From positions 124,001-188,000 of the forward strand of contig JAJPKF010000018.1 of the NCBI GenBank assembly GCA_021323865.1: a stretch of 64,000 nucleotides of DNA, written 5' to 3'. The notes beneath the pieces are model-generated. The model was not told where the DNA came from. It was given only the letters and a program-made list of their open reading frames with translations, and made no database searches. Below, piece after piece: positions 29,779 to 39,016 of this stretch. The number at the start of each line of letters is the position of its first letter. The first letter of the stretch is position 1. The position numbers and the translations under genes were made by a program. This stretch comes from Pseudomonadota bacterium (lineage in GTDB: Bacteria; Chloroflexota; UBA5177; JAJPKF01).

Positions 29779-30999
29779 ATGACCGCGGTGGACGAGCCGG
29801 CGGTGGCTGCGAGCACGGCGTTCCGGGCTTCAGACGATGCCTCCATCGCCAATAACCGGCCCGTGTATCTCGACTACAATGCCACCTCGCCACTGGCGCC
29901 CGAGGCGCTGGAGGCCATGATGCCTTTCCTCACTGTCGAGCACGGGAACGCTTCCAGCACCCATCCGTATGGTGTGGTCGCCCGTCGAGCCATCGAGGCG
30001 GCGCGCGCTCAGGTGGCCGTGCTCATTGGAGCTGAGCCGGAGGAGGTCCTGTTCACCAGCGGTGGGAGCGAGAGCAACAACCTGGCGCTGAAAGGCTCTC
30101 TCCTGGCCGGTGAGACTTCGCAGGCTCACGTGCTCATCAGCTGTATCGAGCATCCCGCCGTGCAGAATACCTGCCGCCATCTGAGCGCCAGATTCGGGTG
30201 CAGGGTGACCACAGTGCCTGTTGACTCGCAGGGTATGGTGCGGCCCAGCGACGTGCTCGATGCGCTTCAACCGGAGACGCGCATGATCTCAGTCATGCTG
30301 GCCAACAACGAGGTTGGGACGCTGCAACCCCTGGCTGAGATATCGCAGCTTCTCAGGGATTCTCGCCCGGAGATCTTGATTCACACAGACGCGGCTCAGG
30401 CGGTGGGCAAGATCCCAGTGGATGTTCGACGCCTTGGTGTGGACCTCCTCACCATTGCGGCGCACAAGCTCTGCGGGCCGAAGGGAGTCGGCGCGCTGTA
30501 TGTCCGCTCCGGCGTGACTCTTGAGCCACTGATTCATGGCTCGGGCCATGAACGGGGGCGCCGCGCCGGCACCGAGAATGTGCCCGGAATCGTCGGCCTC
30601 GGTGCGGCCGCCGAGCTGGCATGTCTGACCCTTGGGGCGGAGGAGCCTAGGCTCCGCCGCCTGCGGGGACGTCTCCAGACGGGCGTTTGTGGGGCCATTC
30701 CTCCGGCGGTCATTCATGGTCATCCTGAGCGCTGTCTGCCAAACACCCTGAATGTCAGCTTCCCCGGCGTCACCGGGATCGCCATGCTCGAGGCGTCACC
30801 GGGGCTTGCCGCTTCGACCGGTTCGGCCTGTCACTCCGCCTCGGCGGAGCCCTCCCCCGTCCTGCTGGCCATGGGCGTCGCGCCGGAGCTGGCGTCTGGA
30901 GCGATCCGGCTCTCCCATGGTCGGTACACCACGGAAGCGGACATCGACCGGGCCGTCGACGAGCTTGCAGGAGCGTCGGAACTGCTCGGAGTCGTCTAG
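29779..30999 (+). CDS. cysteine desulfurase (NifS/IscS family)
   Basis: RPVYLDYNATSPLAPEALEAM; FTSGGSESNNLALKG; AAHKLCGPKGVGALYV; GSACHSASAEPSPVLLAMG. Confidence 0.94.
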   Translation: MTAVDEPAVAASTAFRASDDASIANNRPVYLDYNATSPLAPEALEAMMPFLTVEHGNASSTHPYGVVARRAIEAARAQVAVLIGAEPEEVLFTSGGSESNNLALKGSLLAGETSQAHVLISCIEHPAVQNTCRHLSARFGCRVTTVPVDSQGMVRPSDVLDALQPETRMISVMLANNEVGTLQPLAEISQLLRDSRPEILIHTDAAQAVGKIPVDVRRLGVDLLTIAAHKLCGPKGVGALYVRSGVTLEPLIHGSGHERGRRAGTENVPGIVGLGAAAELACLTLGAEEPRLRRLRGRLQTGVCGAIPPAVIHGHPERCLPNTLNVSFPGVTGIAMLEASPGLAASTGSACHSASAEPSPVLLAMGVAPELASGAIRLSHGRYTTEADIDRAVDELAGASELLGVV

Positions 31000-31012
31000 C
31001 GCAGTCTTGGTT

Positions 31013-33439
31013 CTAGGGGCGCTTGAACCGGAACTCCACCTCCGTTCGGGACTTGAAGTCGGTCGACATCCAAGCCTCCTGAGGCGCCTCCGCCGGCATG
31101 GGTTGAAGCCGCCACCCCATCGGTGCACACTCCTGGTCATTGAGCCAAATCGACTCGACCATCGCCCCTTCCGGCACTCGGATGCCGATTTCCAGCTGGA
31201 AGCCCGCAGGAACCTCGTCGACTGCCTGAACGAGGATCCGTTGATCTTCGCTGGACGGACGGTACTCGACGTCGAACCTGCAGTTCTTGACCCGACGTCG
31301 AACCAAGAGATGCGGCCAACTCCGGGGAATCGAAGGACGGACGATGATTCGATGCTCGAGGGCGTCCACCTGCACTCCAGCGAAATCATGTAAGCAGGCG
31401 AGGAACCCGGCCATGCTCCAGCCTTGAAAGTCCGCACCCAGAGGGCCTCGCAGATCCTGCAGCTCGTCCAGGCCCCCAACTCCCGAATGGTGCAGGGACG
31501 ATCGCATCTGGCCCCGCACATAGTGGTCGTATCCGGTTTGGGTGTCTCCCACGGCCAGTTCTCCCAGCAGCAGGAAAGGGCAGAGCCAGGGCCACTCGAT
31601 GCCCCGATGGTAGTTGTAGATCCCCACGCTCATCATCGATTTGTCCCGGATGTTGTGGGCATCTTGGACGAACGCCGCGCTGAACTGCTCCGGCCAGTCC
31701 CGGGGCGCCAATGACTTGACTCCCATCCGTCCGGCGAGCTGATCACGAGCCACAAGGACCATGTCTCGCGCGAGGTCAGGCGGAAGTGGGTGATCCAGAA
31801 GGAAGGCGAGGTAGCCATTGGGGGTCAATCGTTCACGAGGATGGAACTGATAGTCCAAGCTGTCGGCCAGATATCCGTCCAGGTGGAACTCGGTGAAGCT
31901 CTCCATGCCCTCTCGGTAAGTCCCCTGAAGCCGGTCGGCGAGGTCGGGATTGTGATTCCCTATGGTGGGTAGGAAGCAGCGCAGAGCATCCAGCCAGAGC
32001 AGCTCGATCTCCACCGGGTAGCCATCGCGTGGCGTGAAGGCCGTATCCTCCCAGGTCTCCCAGAGATAGCTGCGCTGTATGACCCCCCCTGACGGCAGAA
32101 GCCCCCGACGAACATAGCCGAGGCTGGCCTCGAAGAACTGCTCCACCATGCCGTACTTCTCTTCGAGAAGTGAGGTATCGGCGGTCAGGCGCGTGTAGTC
32201 CGCCAGGCGTCGCAGTGCCCAGAGGGTGCCGTCGCTCGAGAAGTACACCAATGGCTCGCCCAAACGGATGATGTGGGGCAAGCGTCCGGTTCGCTGGTCC
32301 TGCGACTGCCAGGTGTTGTCAAGTATGGTGCGCATGGTTTCGAAGTCGTTGGTGAGCATGAGCGCCCCGAGACAGATATTCTCGTCTCGCTTCCAAGCGT
32401 CGAGGAAGTACTTGTTCCCGGCAAAGATGGCCGTCAGATGTTCGGTCTTGTCCTGCGACCTCACGTCGACATCCCGAGCGACGAGGCAGCTGTCCAAACG
32501 GCTCAAGACATGCCGGTACGCCACGTCGACCTCCGCGTCCCCACAGCGGAACATTGCCTGGTCCATGAGGGCTTCGCCACGAGCTTCGGCGTCTCTCGAG
32601 AGTTCGTGAAGATCCGCGACGACTTCCCGGGCGACTTTCTCCGCTCGCTTCACATCGGGGTCAAACGCAAAGACCAGGCTGGCGGGGGCCTCGACGCGGA
32701 GATGGGCCGGCACGAAGACCGTGTTGCAGTAGGAATCCCAGATCGGAGCCTCATCGGGCGCCGTCTCGTGGGTCTCCCGATAGATCGAGTGGATGAGTTT
32801 CTGTCGCTGCTCGTCCTTGAGGTAGGTCCTTTCCTGGAGCCGCTCCCCTTCCGGAAGTACCTCGACCGACATGGGACTGCCCGCACAGCGGATGACGCAT
32901 CGAAAATCCATCTGTGTCTGATTCGGACCCTCGATCTGGTTGCCGACGATGAGTGCAGCGTCCAGTTCCTGACCGACGGAATCGACGTTGTAACCGTCGA
33001 AGTCAGTGTTGAACGCCTGGTAGTAGCGCATGTCGAATTGGGGTTCCACGATGAAGGTGGCCGGCCGGTCGCACTCCAGCGTCATGACGCACGCGGGCTG
33101 ACGTGGCGGAACAAAGAACCGCTGCCGCACCGTGACACCTTCAACATGAAAGGAACGCACGGCCTCCGTCAGGGTCTGGTCGAACGCGAACTGATCGGCC
33201 CGATTTAGGAGTGTTCGCCGGCCCTCGCGCTCGATCCAAACCCTCGCCGCCTCCAGATACTTGCGACCAAACTCCGAGACTCCGAACCACTTGATGGGCA
33301 CGAGCGTGCGGTTGGCGATGTTCAGCTCGACTGGGAGGTAAAGCACAAATCCCCCGCCATTGCCCAGGAGGAAGGTGCGACCGGAGAGTTGATGACCTTC
33401 CAAGTGGACGGTGGTGAAGGCTGGCGCCGGTGGTTCCAT
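31013..33439 (-). CDS. amylo-alpha-1,6-glucosidase/glycogen-debranching-like glycosidase
   Basis: 808 aa; FLLGNGGGFVLYLPVELNIANRTLVPIKWFG; KYFLDAWKRDENICLGALMLTNDFE; (alpha/alpha)6-type C-terminal part. Confidence 0.7.
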   Translation of the reverse strand: MEPPAPAFTTVHLEGHQLSGRTFLLGNGGGFVLYLPVELNIANRTLVPIKWFGVSEFGRKYLEAARVWIEREGRRTLLNRADQFAFDQTLTEAVRSFHVEGVTVRQRFFVPPRQPACVMTLECDRPATFIVEPQFDMRYYQAFNTDFDGYNVDSVGQELDAALIVGNQIEGPNQTQMDFRCVIRCAGSPMSVEVLPEGERLQERTYLKDEQRQKLIHSIYRETHETAPDEAPIWDSYCNTVFVPAHLRVEAPASLVFAFDPDVKRAEKVAREVVADLHELSRDAEARGEALMDQAMFRCGDAEVDVAYRHVLSRLDSCLVARDVDVRSQDKTEHLTAIFAGNKYFLDAWKRDENICLGALMLTNDFETMRTILDNTWQSQDQRTGRLPHIIRLGEPLVYFSSDGTLWALRRLADYTRLTADTSLLEEKYGMVEQFFEASLGYVRRGLLPSGGVIQRSYLWETWEDTAFTPRDGYPVEIELLWLDALRCFLPTIGNHNPDLADRLQGTYREGMESFTEFHLDGYLADSLDYQFHPRERLTPNGYLAFLLDHPLPPDLARDMVLVARDQLAGRMGVKSLAPRDWPEQFSAAFVQDAHNIRDKSMMSVGIYNYHRGIEWPWLCPFLLLGELAVGDTQTGYDHYVRGQMRSSLHHSGVGGLDELQDLRGPLGADFQGWSMAGFLACLHDFAGVQVDALEHRIIVRPSIPRSWPHLLVRRRVKNCRFDVEYRPSSEDQRILVQAVDEVPAGFQLEIGIRVPEGAMVESIWLNDQECAPMGWRLQPMPAEAPQEAWMSTDFKSRTEVEFRFKRP

Positions 33440-33607
33440 GGGGCGGCCTTTCGGAGGGTTCGAGTCATGTTATCGACGCAGGAGGCGTGCCTTGGCGGAA
33501 GGAACACCCGCGAGCCGGGGACGGGCTTGGGTGATGGTCGAGAAGGTGCCGCGAGGGCCTGGCCACAGAATATCGAGAGATCCGCGCGTGCACGATCCAT
33601 AGTCCTC

Positions 33608-34876
33608 TCAGACGATCTGTGATGAGCCGGACCTTCGAGAGCGGAGCCAGTAGGTCAGGCCTCCGAGGGCGGCGATCGACAGGCCAATCGCGATCTGAAG
33701 AGCAGCCAACGTGAAAGCCAGGATGATGCAGCCCGCCAATCCCGCGATCGCCAACCAGCGAGGTAGGAAGCGCTGTTCTGGGGTCAATCGGAGGGCTGAG
33801 GCGTTGGTGACGGCGTAATAGAGCAGGGTGCCGAAGCTGGAGACGGCTACCGCAGTCGTGAACGGCGCCCAAGCGGCCACCGCTGCGGAGACGGCTCCGC
33901 AGCACATCACACTAAGCCACGGGTTCTGGTTCGGTCCCAACCTCGCCAGCCCGGACCAGAGGTCGCCCTCCCGTCCCATAGCAAAGAGAACTCGTGAGAC
34001 ACCGAGGAGATCGGAGAGGGCCTCATCAAAGGTGGTCACCAGTGCACCGCCGACCACCAGTGCTGGGCCGGCAACCACGCCGGCAGCCACCAGCGTGGAT
34101 CGGAGCGGCGAAGATGAGTGAGACAGACGCGCCGGACCGAGGACGGCGATGGCAGTGATCGCGACGAGGAGATAGAGTACCAGCGCGCTGCCCAAAGCTA
34201 TGGCGCTGGCTCGCGGAATTGTTGAGCGAGGCTGCCGCACCTCCTCCACCAGGGTTGCAATGCGACTGTAACCCGTATAGGCAAAGAACAGCAGTCCGGC
34301 AGACCTCAGTACACCCAGCGGCCCATGGGGAGCGAAGGGAAGCAGGTGCTCGGGCCGAGCAGCCGGCAGGCCAAGGATCACCACCAACAGCAGGGCGGCA
34401 ATTGAAATCACCACCAGCAGGTCGGTGAGACGCACGGATCGCCTGACGCCTCCGGCATTGATGGCCGTCGTGACTATGGCGAGACCGACGGCGGCCAGCC
34501 GAGCAGGGATCCCGGGAGCGACGGCATGGAGGTAGCTCCCAAAGGCGATTGCTATGACCCCAGGGCCGACGGTGTTGGCGATGAGGAACATCCAGCCCGC
34601 CATGAAACCCCATGCCGGCCCCAGCATGAGTCGTCCGAATTGATACGTGCCTCCGGTTCGGGGAAGCAGGGCCGCCAGCTGGACCGAAGACATGGCGTTG
34701 CAGAAGGCGAGGCCGCCTGCAAAAACCAGGGCGACGACGACTGAGGAGCCGGCCAGCCCCGTTGCCGGCGCGAGAACGCTGAAGATGCCTGCCCCGAGGA
34801 TTGCCGCTAGGCCTGTCGCCACAGCGTCGAACAGATTTAGCTGCGGCCGGAGCCTTCCGTTGCCGGCCTGGTTCAT
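33608..34876 (-). CDS. APC family amino acid permease
   Basis: LFDAVATGLAAILGAGIFSVLAPATGLAGSSVVVALVFAGGLAF; about 12 TM helices. Confidence 0.9.
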   Translation of the reverse strand: MNQAGNGRLRPQLNLFDAVATGLAAILGAGIFSVLAPATGLAGSSVVVALVFAGGLAFCNAMSSVQLAALLPRTGGTYQFGRLMLGPAWGFMAGWMFLIANTVGPGVIAIAFGSYLHAVAPGIPARLAAVGLAIVTTAINAGGVRRSVRLTDLLVVISIAALLLVVILGLPAARPEHLLPFAPHGPLGVLRSAGLLFFAYTGYSRIATLVEEVRQPRSTIPRASAIALGSALVLYLLVAITAIAVLGPARLSHSSSPLRSTLVAAGVVAGPALVVGGALVTTFDEALSDLLGVSRVLFAMGREGDLWSGLARLGPNQNPWLSVMCCGAVSAAVAAWAPFTTAVAVSSFGTLLYYAVTNASALRLTPEQRFLPRWLAIAGLAGCIILAFTLAALQIAIGLSIAALGGLTYWLRSRRSGSSQIV

Positions 34877-35049
34877 TGGCCCCGCATCATATGGATCTCA
34901 CTGGCCTCTGTCTCCGCCCAACGTATCTTGAAAGGAAGCGGCAGTCCGCGGCTGGGACACGCTCGGAGCGGACTAGTTGGCCTGGACGGCATCGCGGCTT
35001 TTGGGTGGATTGCGGCCGGCCGGCAGCACTCAAAGACAGGAGACAGTTG

Positions 35050-35213
35050 TGCCGGCACTCAGTCAGCGGCAGATTCTCATCGGTACCATAGCTCTGGTCT
35101 TCCTCGGTATGGTGATCGCCGGGGTGGTGGTTAGCTCCCCGACAACGTGGTTCTTGCTGGCGTTGGTAACGTTCACCATTCTGGTCATCGCTTCCGCCCC
35201 GTTCATCCTCTAG
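35050..35213 (+). CDS. small two-TM membrane protein, unknown function (53 aa)
   Basis: VPALSQRQILIGTIALVFLGMVIAGVVVSSPTTWFLLALVTFTILVIASAPFIL; SD AGGAGA 5 nt before GTG. Confidence 0.55.
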
Positions 35214-35235
35214 CTGAGCCCCCCATGGAGGTGAC

Positions 35236-36240
35236 ATGCGCATTCTCGTGATCGGCGGCACCGTCTTCCTGGGGCGGCACTTCGTCACCGCAGCGCTGAA
35301 TCGTGACCACGACGTGACGATCTTTCATCGTGGCCAACACAACCCTACGCTATTCGATGAAGTGACACGGATTGAGGGCGATCGTCGCACCGATCTCGAC
35401 CGGCTCCCCGATCAGCAGTGGGACGTCGTGGTTGATACGTGCGGATATTTCCCGAGCGATGTCGAGCACTCGGCTCGAGCGCTCACCAACCAAGCCGGAC
35501 GCTACCTCTTCGTTTCGACGCTGTCCGTCTTCGCGGATCTCGTTCATCATCCGAATCTGGATGAGAACGGGGCACTGGCGACCACCGACAACCCCGAGGC
35601 CCACGAAATTACCGGGGAGAACTACGGTCCCCTCAAAGCGCTCTGTGAGCAGGTCGCCGAACATATCCTCGGCGACCGTCTGCTCGTGGTGCGGCCCGGG
35701 CTCATCGTGGGACCCCACGACGCCAGCGACCGGTTCACCTATTGGCCGCATCGCATGGCGCAAGGAGGTCCTGTGCTGGTCCCCGATAGCCGTGACAACG
35801 GGTGCCAGTTCATCGACGTGCGTGATTTGGCCGACTGGATGCTTGCATTGGCCGAGGACGGCCAGACCGGGGTCTTCAACGCGACGGGTCCGGAAAGCGG
35901 GCTCACCTTTGGAGAGGTTATCGAGACCTGCCTCCAAGAGACAGGCAAGCGGGCGGAGCCGGTTTGGGTCGACGAGCACTGGCTCCTCGAGCAGGGAGTT
36001 GGCCCATGGGTGGAGATGCCTCTCTGGATTCCCGATGCGCCGGGCATCGCGAGTGTCGATTGCCGGAAGGCGTGGTCCGCAGGGCTTCGGTCCCGTCCGT
36101 TGCGGGAGACGGTACGCGATACGCTGACATGGGCGGAGACGCGCGGCGACGGCCATGAGTGGCGCGCGGGCCTGAAGCCTGGCCGCGAGCGGGAGCTGCT
36201 GGACGCCTGGATCGCATCCAACCCTGGTTCGCGGGCCTGA
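35236..36240 (+). CDS. NAD-dependent epimerase/dehydratase
   Basis: MRILVIGGTVFLGRHFVTAALNRDHDVTIFHRG. Confidence 0.92.
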   Translation: MRILVIGGTVFLGRHFVTAALNRDHDVTIFHRGQHNPTLFDEVTRIEGDRRTDLDRLPDQQWDVVVDTCGYFPSDVEHSARALTNQAGRYLFVSTLSVFADLVHHPNLDENGALATTDNPEAHEITGENYGPLKALCEQVAEHILGDRLLVVRPGLIVGPHDASDRFTYWPHRMAQGGPVLVPDSRDNGCQFIDVRDLADWMLALAEDGQTGVFNATGPESGLTFGEVIETCLQETGKRAEPVWVDEHWLLEQGVGPWVEMPLWIPDAPGIASVDCRKAWSAGLRSRPLRETVRDTLTWAETRGDGHEWRAGLKPGRERELLDAWIASNPGSRA

Positions 36241-36349
36241 CCGTCTGGTCAGGCATACTGCTCGTCAAGGTCGCCGGTGAGGCCGGCGCCTCTGAGTCGC
36301 GCGGCTTGTCCTCTGCATCGATCAAACGAAAGGTTGGCGGAGCCCCGCT

Positions 36350-37594
36350 GTGGAGCAATGGAGACGGACACTTCTCGTCACGGCGATAGCCCAAGCCTGC
36401 TCCATCCTCGGCTTTGGCCTGGTCACGCCGTTCCTACCGCTCTATGTCCAGCAGCTCGGAATCCACGGCGCCGCCCAGGTCACGTTCTGGGCGGCGATGA
36501 TGTCGGGATTCGTGGCGCTGGGCATGACCTTCGCCTCGCCGCTCTGGGGCGTGCTGGCCGACCGTCACGGGCGAAAGCTGATGGTCGTCCGTGCGGCGGG
36601 TTGCGCTGCCCTTCTCATGGGTCTCATGGGACTGGCCACCAACGTCTATCAGCTGTTGGCCCTGCGCCTGCTGCAGGGGATCTTTACGGGGACGGTGAGC
36701 GCTTCGCAAGCCCTCGTCGCGTCACAAACGCCCCGTCACCGCCTTGGGTTTGCGCTGGGCGTGATGCAGACAGCCGTATTTACCGGCAACTCCCTGGGGC
36801 CTCTGGCCGGCGGGTTCGTGGCTCAGCTCGTCGGGTTCCGGCAGACGTTCGTACTGTCGGCAGTATTTCTCCTTGCCTGTGCGCTGATGGTGGCATTCCT
36901 CGTGAAAGAAGAGCGTCCGGAAGTGCCGGCAGCCCGGTCTGGCCAGCCGTCGCTGCTCGCCGGAATGGGGATGGTGCTTCGCTCGCCGGCGATTCTCCCC
37001 ATGATTGCCTCGATCTTCGCCGTTCAGTTTGCCGTCACGCAGGTCTATCCCATCCTGCCTCAGTTCGTGCAGGCGCTCCAGGGATCCTCCGGGAACGCTG
37101 CGATCGCCACTGGCGTCATCCTGGCCCTAGCCGGTGGGGCGGGGGCGATCTCGTCAACCATGGTTGGCTGGTACTCTGACCGCTTGGGATACAAGCGGGT
37201 ACTGGCCACCGCGGCCTTCCTGGCCTGCCTGGTATCGGTTCCCCAGTTTTTTGTCACGGCAACATGGCAGCTGGGTGCCCTGCGAGTGCTCGACGGCTTC
37301 GCCCTGGGCGCCATGCTTCCCTCGGGCAGCGCGATCCTCGCCGGTCTGGTGCCGCAGGAGCGCCGAGGGGCAGTATACGGCCTGTCGGCGGCGGCCATCT
37401 CGGTGGGGTTCGCCGCCGGCCCCCTCACATCGGCCGCCGTTGTGGCGCTGTCCAACATCCGCACGGTCTTTCTCGTGGCCGCCGTCCTCCTCGCCGCAAT
37501 CGGCGTGTGGGTCCTGCGCACGGCACCCGGACGCCAGTGGCAGGCGGAGCATGCCCGCGAAGCCCAGGCAGCTGAAGCGATCGGCGCTCAGTAG
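36350..37594 (+). CDS. MFS transporter
   Basis: About 12 TM helices; FASPLWGVLADRHGRKLMVV. Confidence 0.93.
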   Translation: MEQWRRTLLVTAIAQACSILGFGLVTPFLPLYVQQLGIHGAAQVTFWAAMMSGFVALGMTFASPLWGVLADRHGRKLMVVRAAGCAALLMGLMGLATNVYQLLALRLLQGIFTGTVSASQALVASQTPRHRLGFALGVMQTAVFTGNSLGPLAGGFVAQLVGFRQTFVLSAVFLLACALMVAFLVKEERPEVPAARSGQPSLLAGMGMVLRSPAILPMIASIFAVQFAVTQVYPILPQFVQALQGSSGNAAIATGVILALAGGAGAISSTMVGWYSDRLGYKRVLATAAFLACLVSVPQFFVTATWQLGALRVLDGFALGAMLPSGSAILAGLVPQERRGAVYGLSAAAISVGFAAGPLTSAAVVALSNIRTVFLVAAVLLAAIGVWVLRTAPGRQWQAEHAREAQAAEAIGAQ

Positions 37595-37615
37595 CCTGAC
37601 GCGCTCACGGTTATC

Positions 37616-38017
37616 TTGGAGCGGACCCAGATGTCCGCGGAGGGTGGCATGCCGGTGCTCGTCCAGCTGCTCTTGATCGGCCTGGTAGCCGGCATCGCAG
37701 GCGGCATGTTCGGGATCGGCGGCGGGGCGATCATGGTTCCGGCCATGGTCCTGATCCTGGGTCTCGATCAGAAGTTCGCCACCGGTACCTCGCTGGCCGC
37801 CCAGATCTTGCCTATTGGCATCCTGGGAGCGATTGTGTACTACAAGAGTGGCAATCTCAACGTGAAATATGCCATTCTGATCGCCGCCGGTTTGGTCGTC
37901 GGCAATCTGATCGGGGCGCTGTTTGTCAACCAGCCTTTTGTCAGTAATGAAGCCATAAAGAAGGCGTATGGCGTGTTTCTGATTATCATCGCGGTGCGAT
38001 ATTTAGCCTTTAGTTGA
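37616..38017 (+). CDS. TauE/SafE family sulfite exporter-like half-size protein
   Basis: LLLIGLVAGIAGGMFGIGGGAIMVPAMVLILGLDQKFATGTSLAA. Confidence 0.88.
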   Translation: MERTQMSAEGGMPVLVQLLLIGLVAGIAGGMFGIGGGAIMVPAMVLILGLDQKFATGTSLAAQILPIGILGAIVYYKSGNLNVKYAILIAAGLVVGNLIGALFVNQPFVSNEAIKKAYGVFLIIIAVRYLAFS

Positions 38018-38056
38018 AGGGGCGCCCGTGGTAGTCTGGACCGTGGAGTAGAACCC

Positions 38057-38350
38057 ATGGTCGAGCTGGCTCTTCCGGTCGTCGCCGGTGGTGTCATTCT
38101 GTTGCTGGCCGCCGTGTTCGTGTACGTCGTGGTCTCTCCCGCGACCCGCGCGCGAGCGCCGCTGCCGCCCGCGCATCGCATGGGTCGGCCCTGCGTTTAC
38201 TGCCGCTCCACGCACACCCGCCGCCTCGGCGCTCCCAATCACCGCCATGACGACCATGGCTTCGCGATGATCACCGCGTACGAGTGTGTCCGGTGCGGAC
38301 TGCCCTTCTGGTCGGTCGAACGCTCCCCGGCCGAACAGCGGAGCCGCTAG
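38057..38350 (+). CDS. small TM protein with C-terminal zinc-ribbon-like CxxC pair
   Basis: 97 aa; TM LALPVVAGGVILLLAAVFVYVVV; RPCVYCRSTHTRR...AYECVRCGLPFW. Confidence 0.6.
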   Translation: MVELALPVVAGGVILLLAAVFVYVVVSPATRARAPLPPAHRMGRPCVYCRSTHTRRLGAPNHRHDDHGFAMITAYECVRCGLPFWSVERSPAEQRSR

Positions 38351-38359
38351 CAGGAAGCC

Positions 38360-38953
38360 TTACCGGAGGGATTCGTCGCCGGTCTCACGCGCACCAACCG
38401 GGGATGCCATGGCCTCGGGCGCACTTTGCTCCTCGGCTGCGGGGACGGTTTCCCGCATGGTTTCTTCGGGCTCCACCTCATAGTCCTCGTCCACCCGGTG
38501 GATGGTCGACTTGTCGACGACCCGGTCGATGTAGAGGATGCCGTTGAGATGGTCAACCTCGTGCTGGAGGCAGCGCGCGAGCCAGTCTTCGGCTTTCAGC
38601 TTCAGCTTCTTTCCGCGTCGGTCGATACCTCGGACCCGGCAGCGCAGCGCTCGCTCCACCGGCCCCGCGTATCCCCGTATGCTGAGACACCCCTCCTCGG
38701 CGATCTCCGTCTCCTCGGACATCCACACGATCTCCGGATTCACGATGACGTGGAGCTCCTCGTCGATATGTGTGGTGATGATCCGTAGAGGCACACCGAT
38801 CTGCGGGGCGGCAAGACCTGACCCGGGGGCATCGAGCATCGTGTCGATCATGTCCTGAATCAGGCGGTCGATGGAGTCGTCAACGCGATGCACTCGCTTC
38901 GCCGGTTGGGTGAGAACCGGGTCGCCGAGCTGAACAATGGGACGAACTGGCAT
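38360..38953 (-). CDS. def: peptide deformylase
   Basis: GSGLAAPQIG; EEGCLSIRGY; CLQHEVDHLNGILY; start trimmed to MPVRPIVQLGDPVL. Confidence 0.96.
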   Translation of the reverse strand: MPVRPIVQLGDPVLTQPAKRVHRVDDSIDRLIQDMIDTMLDAPGSGLAAPQIGVPLRIITTHIDEELHVIVNPEIVWMSEETEIAEEGCLSIRGYAGPVERALRCRVRGIDRRGKKLKLKAEDWLARCLQHEVDHLNGILYIDRVVDKSTIHRVDEDYEVEPEETMRETVPAAEEQSAPEAMASPVGARETGDESLR

Positions 38954-39016
38954 GGCCGCCTTAGCCTCTGTTCTTCCACCCGCGGGGCGACTCACAGACG
39001 CCGGACGACAACCTAA

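Noticed and set aside
36277-37179. 300-aa plus ORF overlapping the MFS transporter in another frame
   Set aside because: No TM pattern or domain; the overlapping frame is a clear MFS protein.
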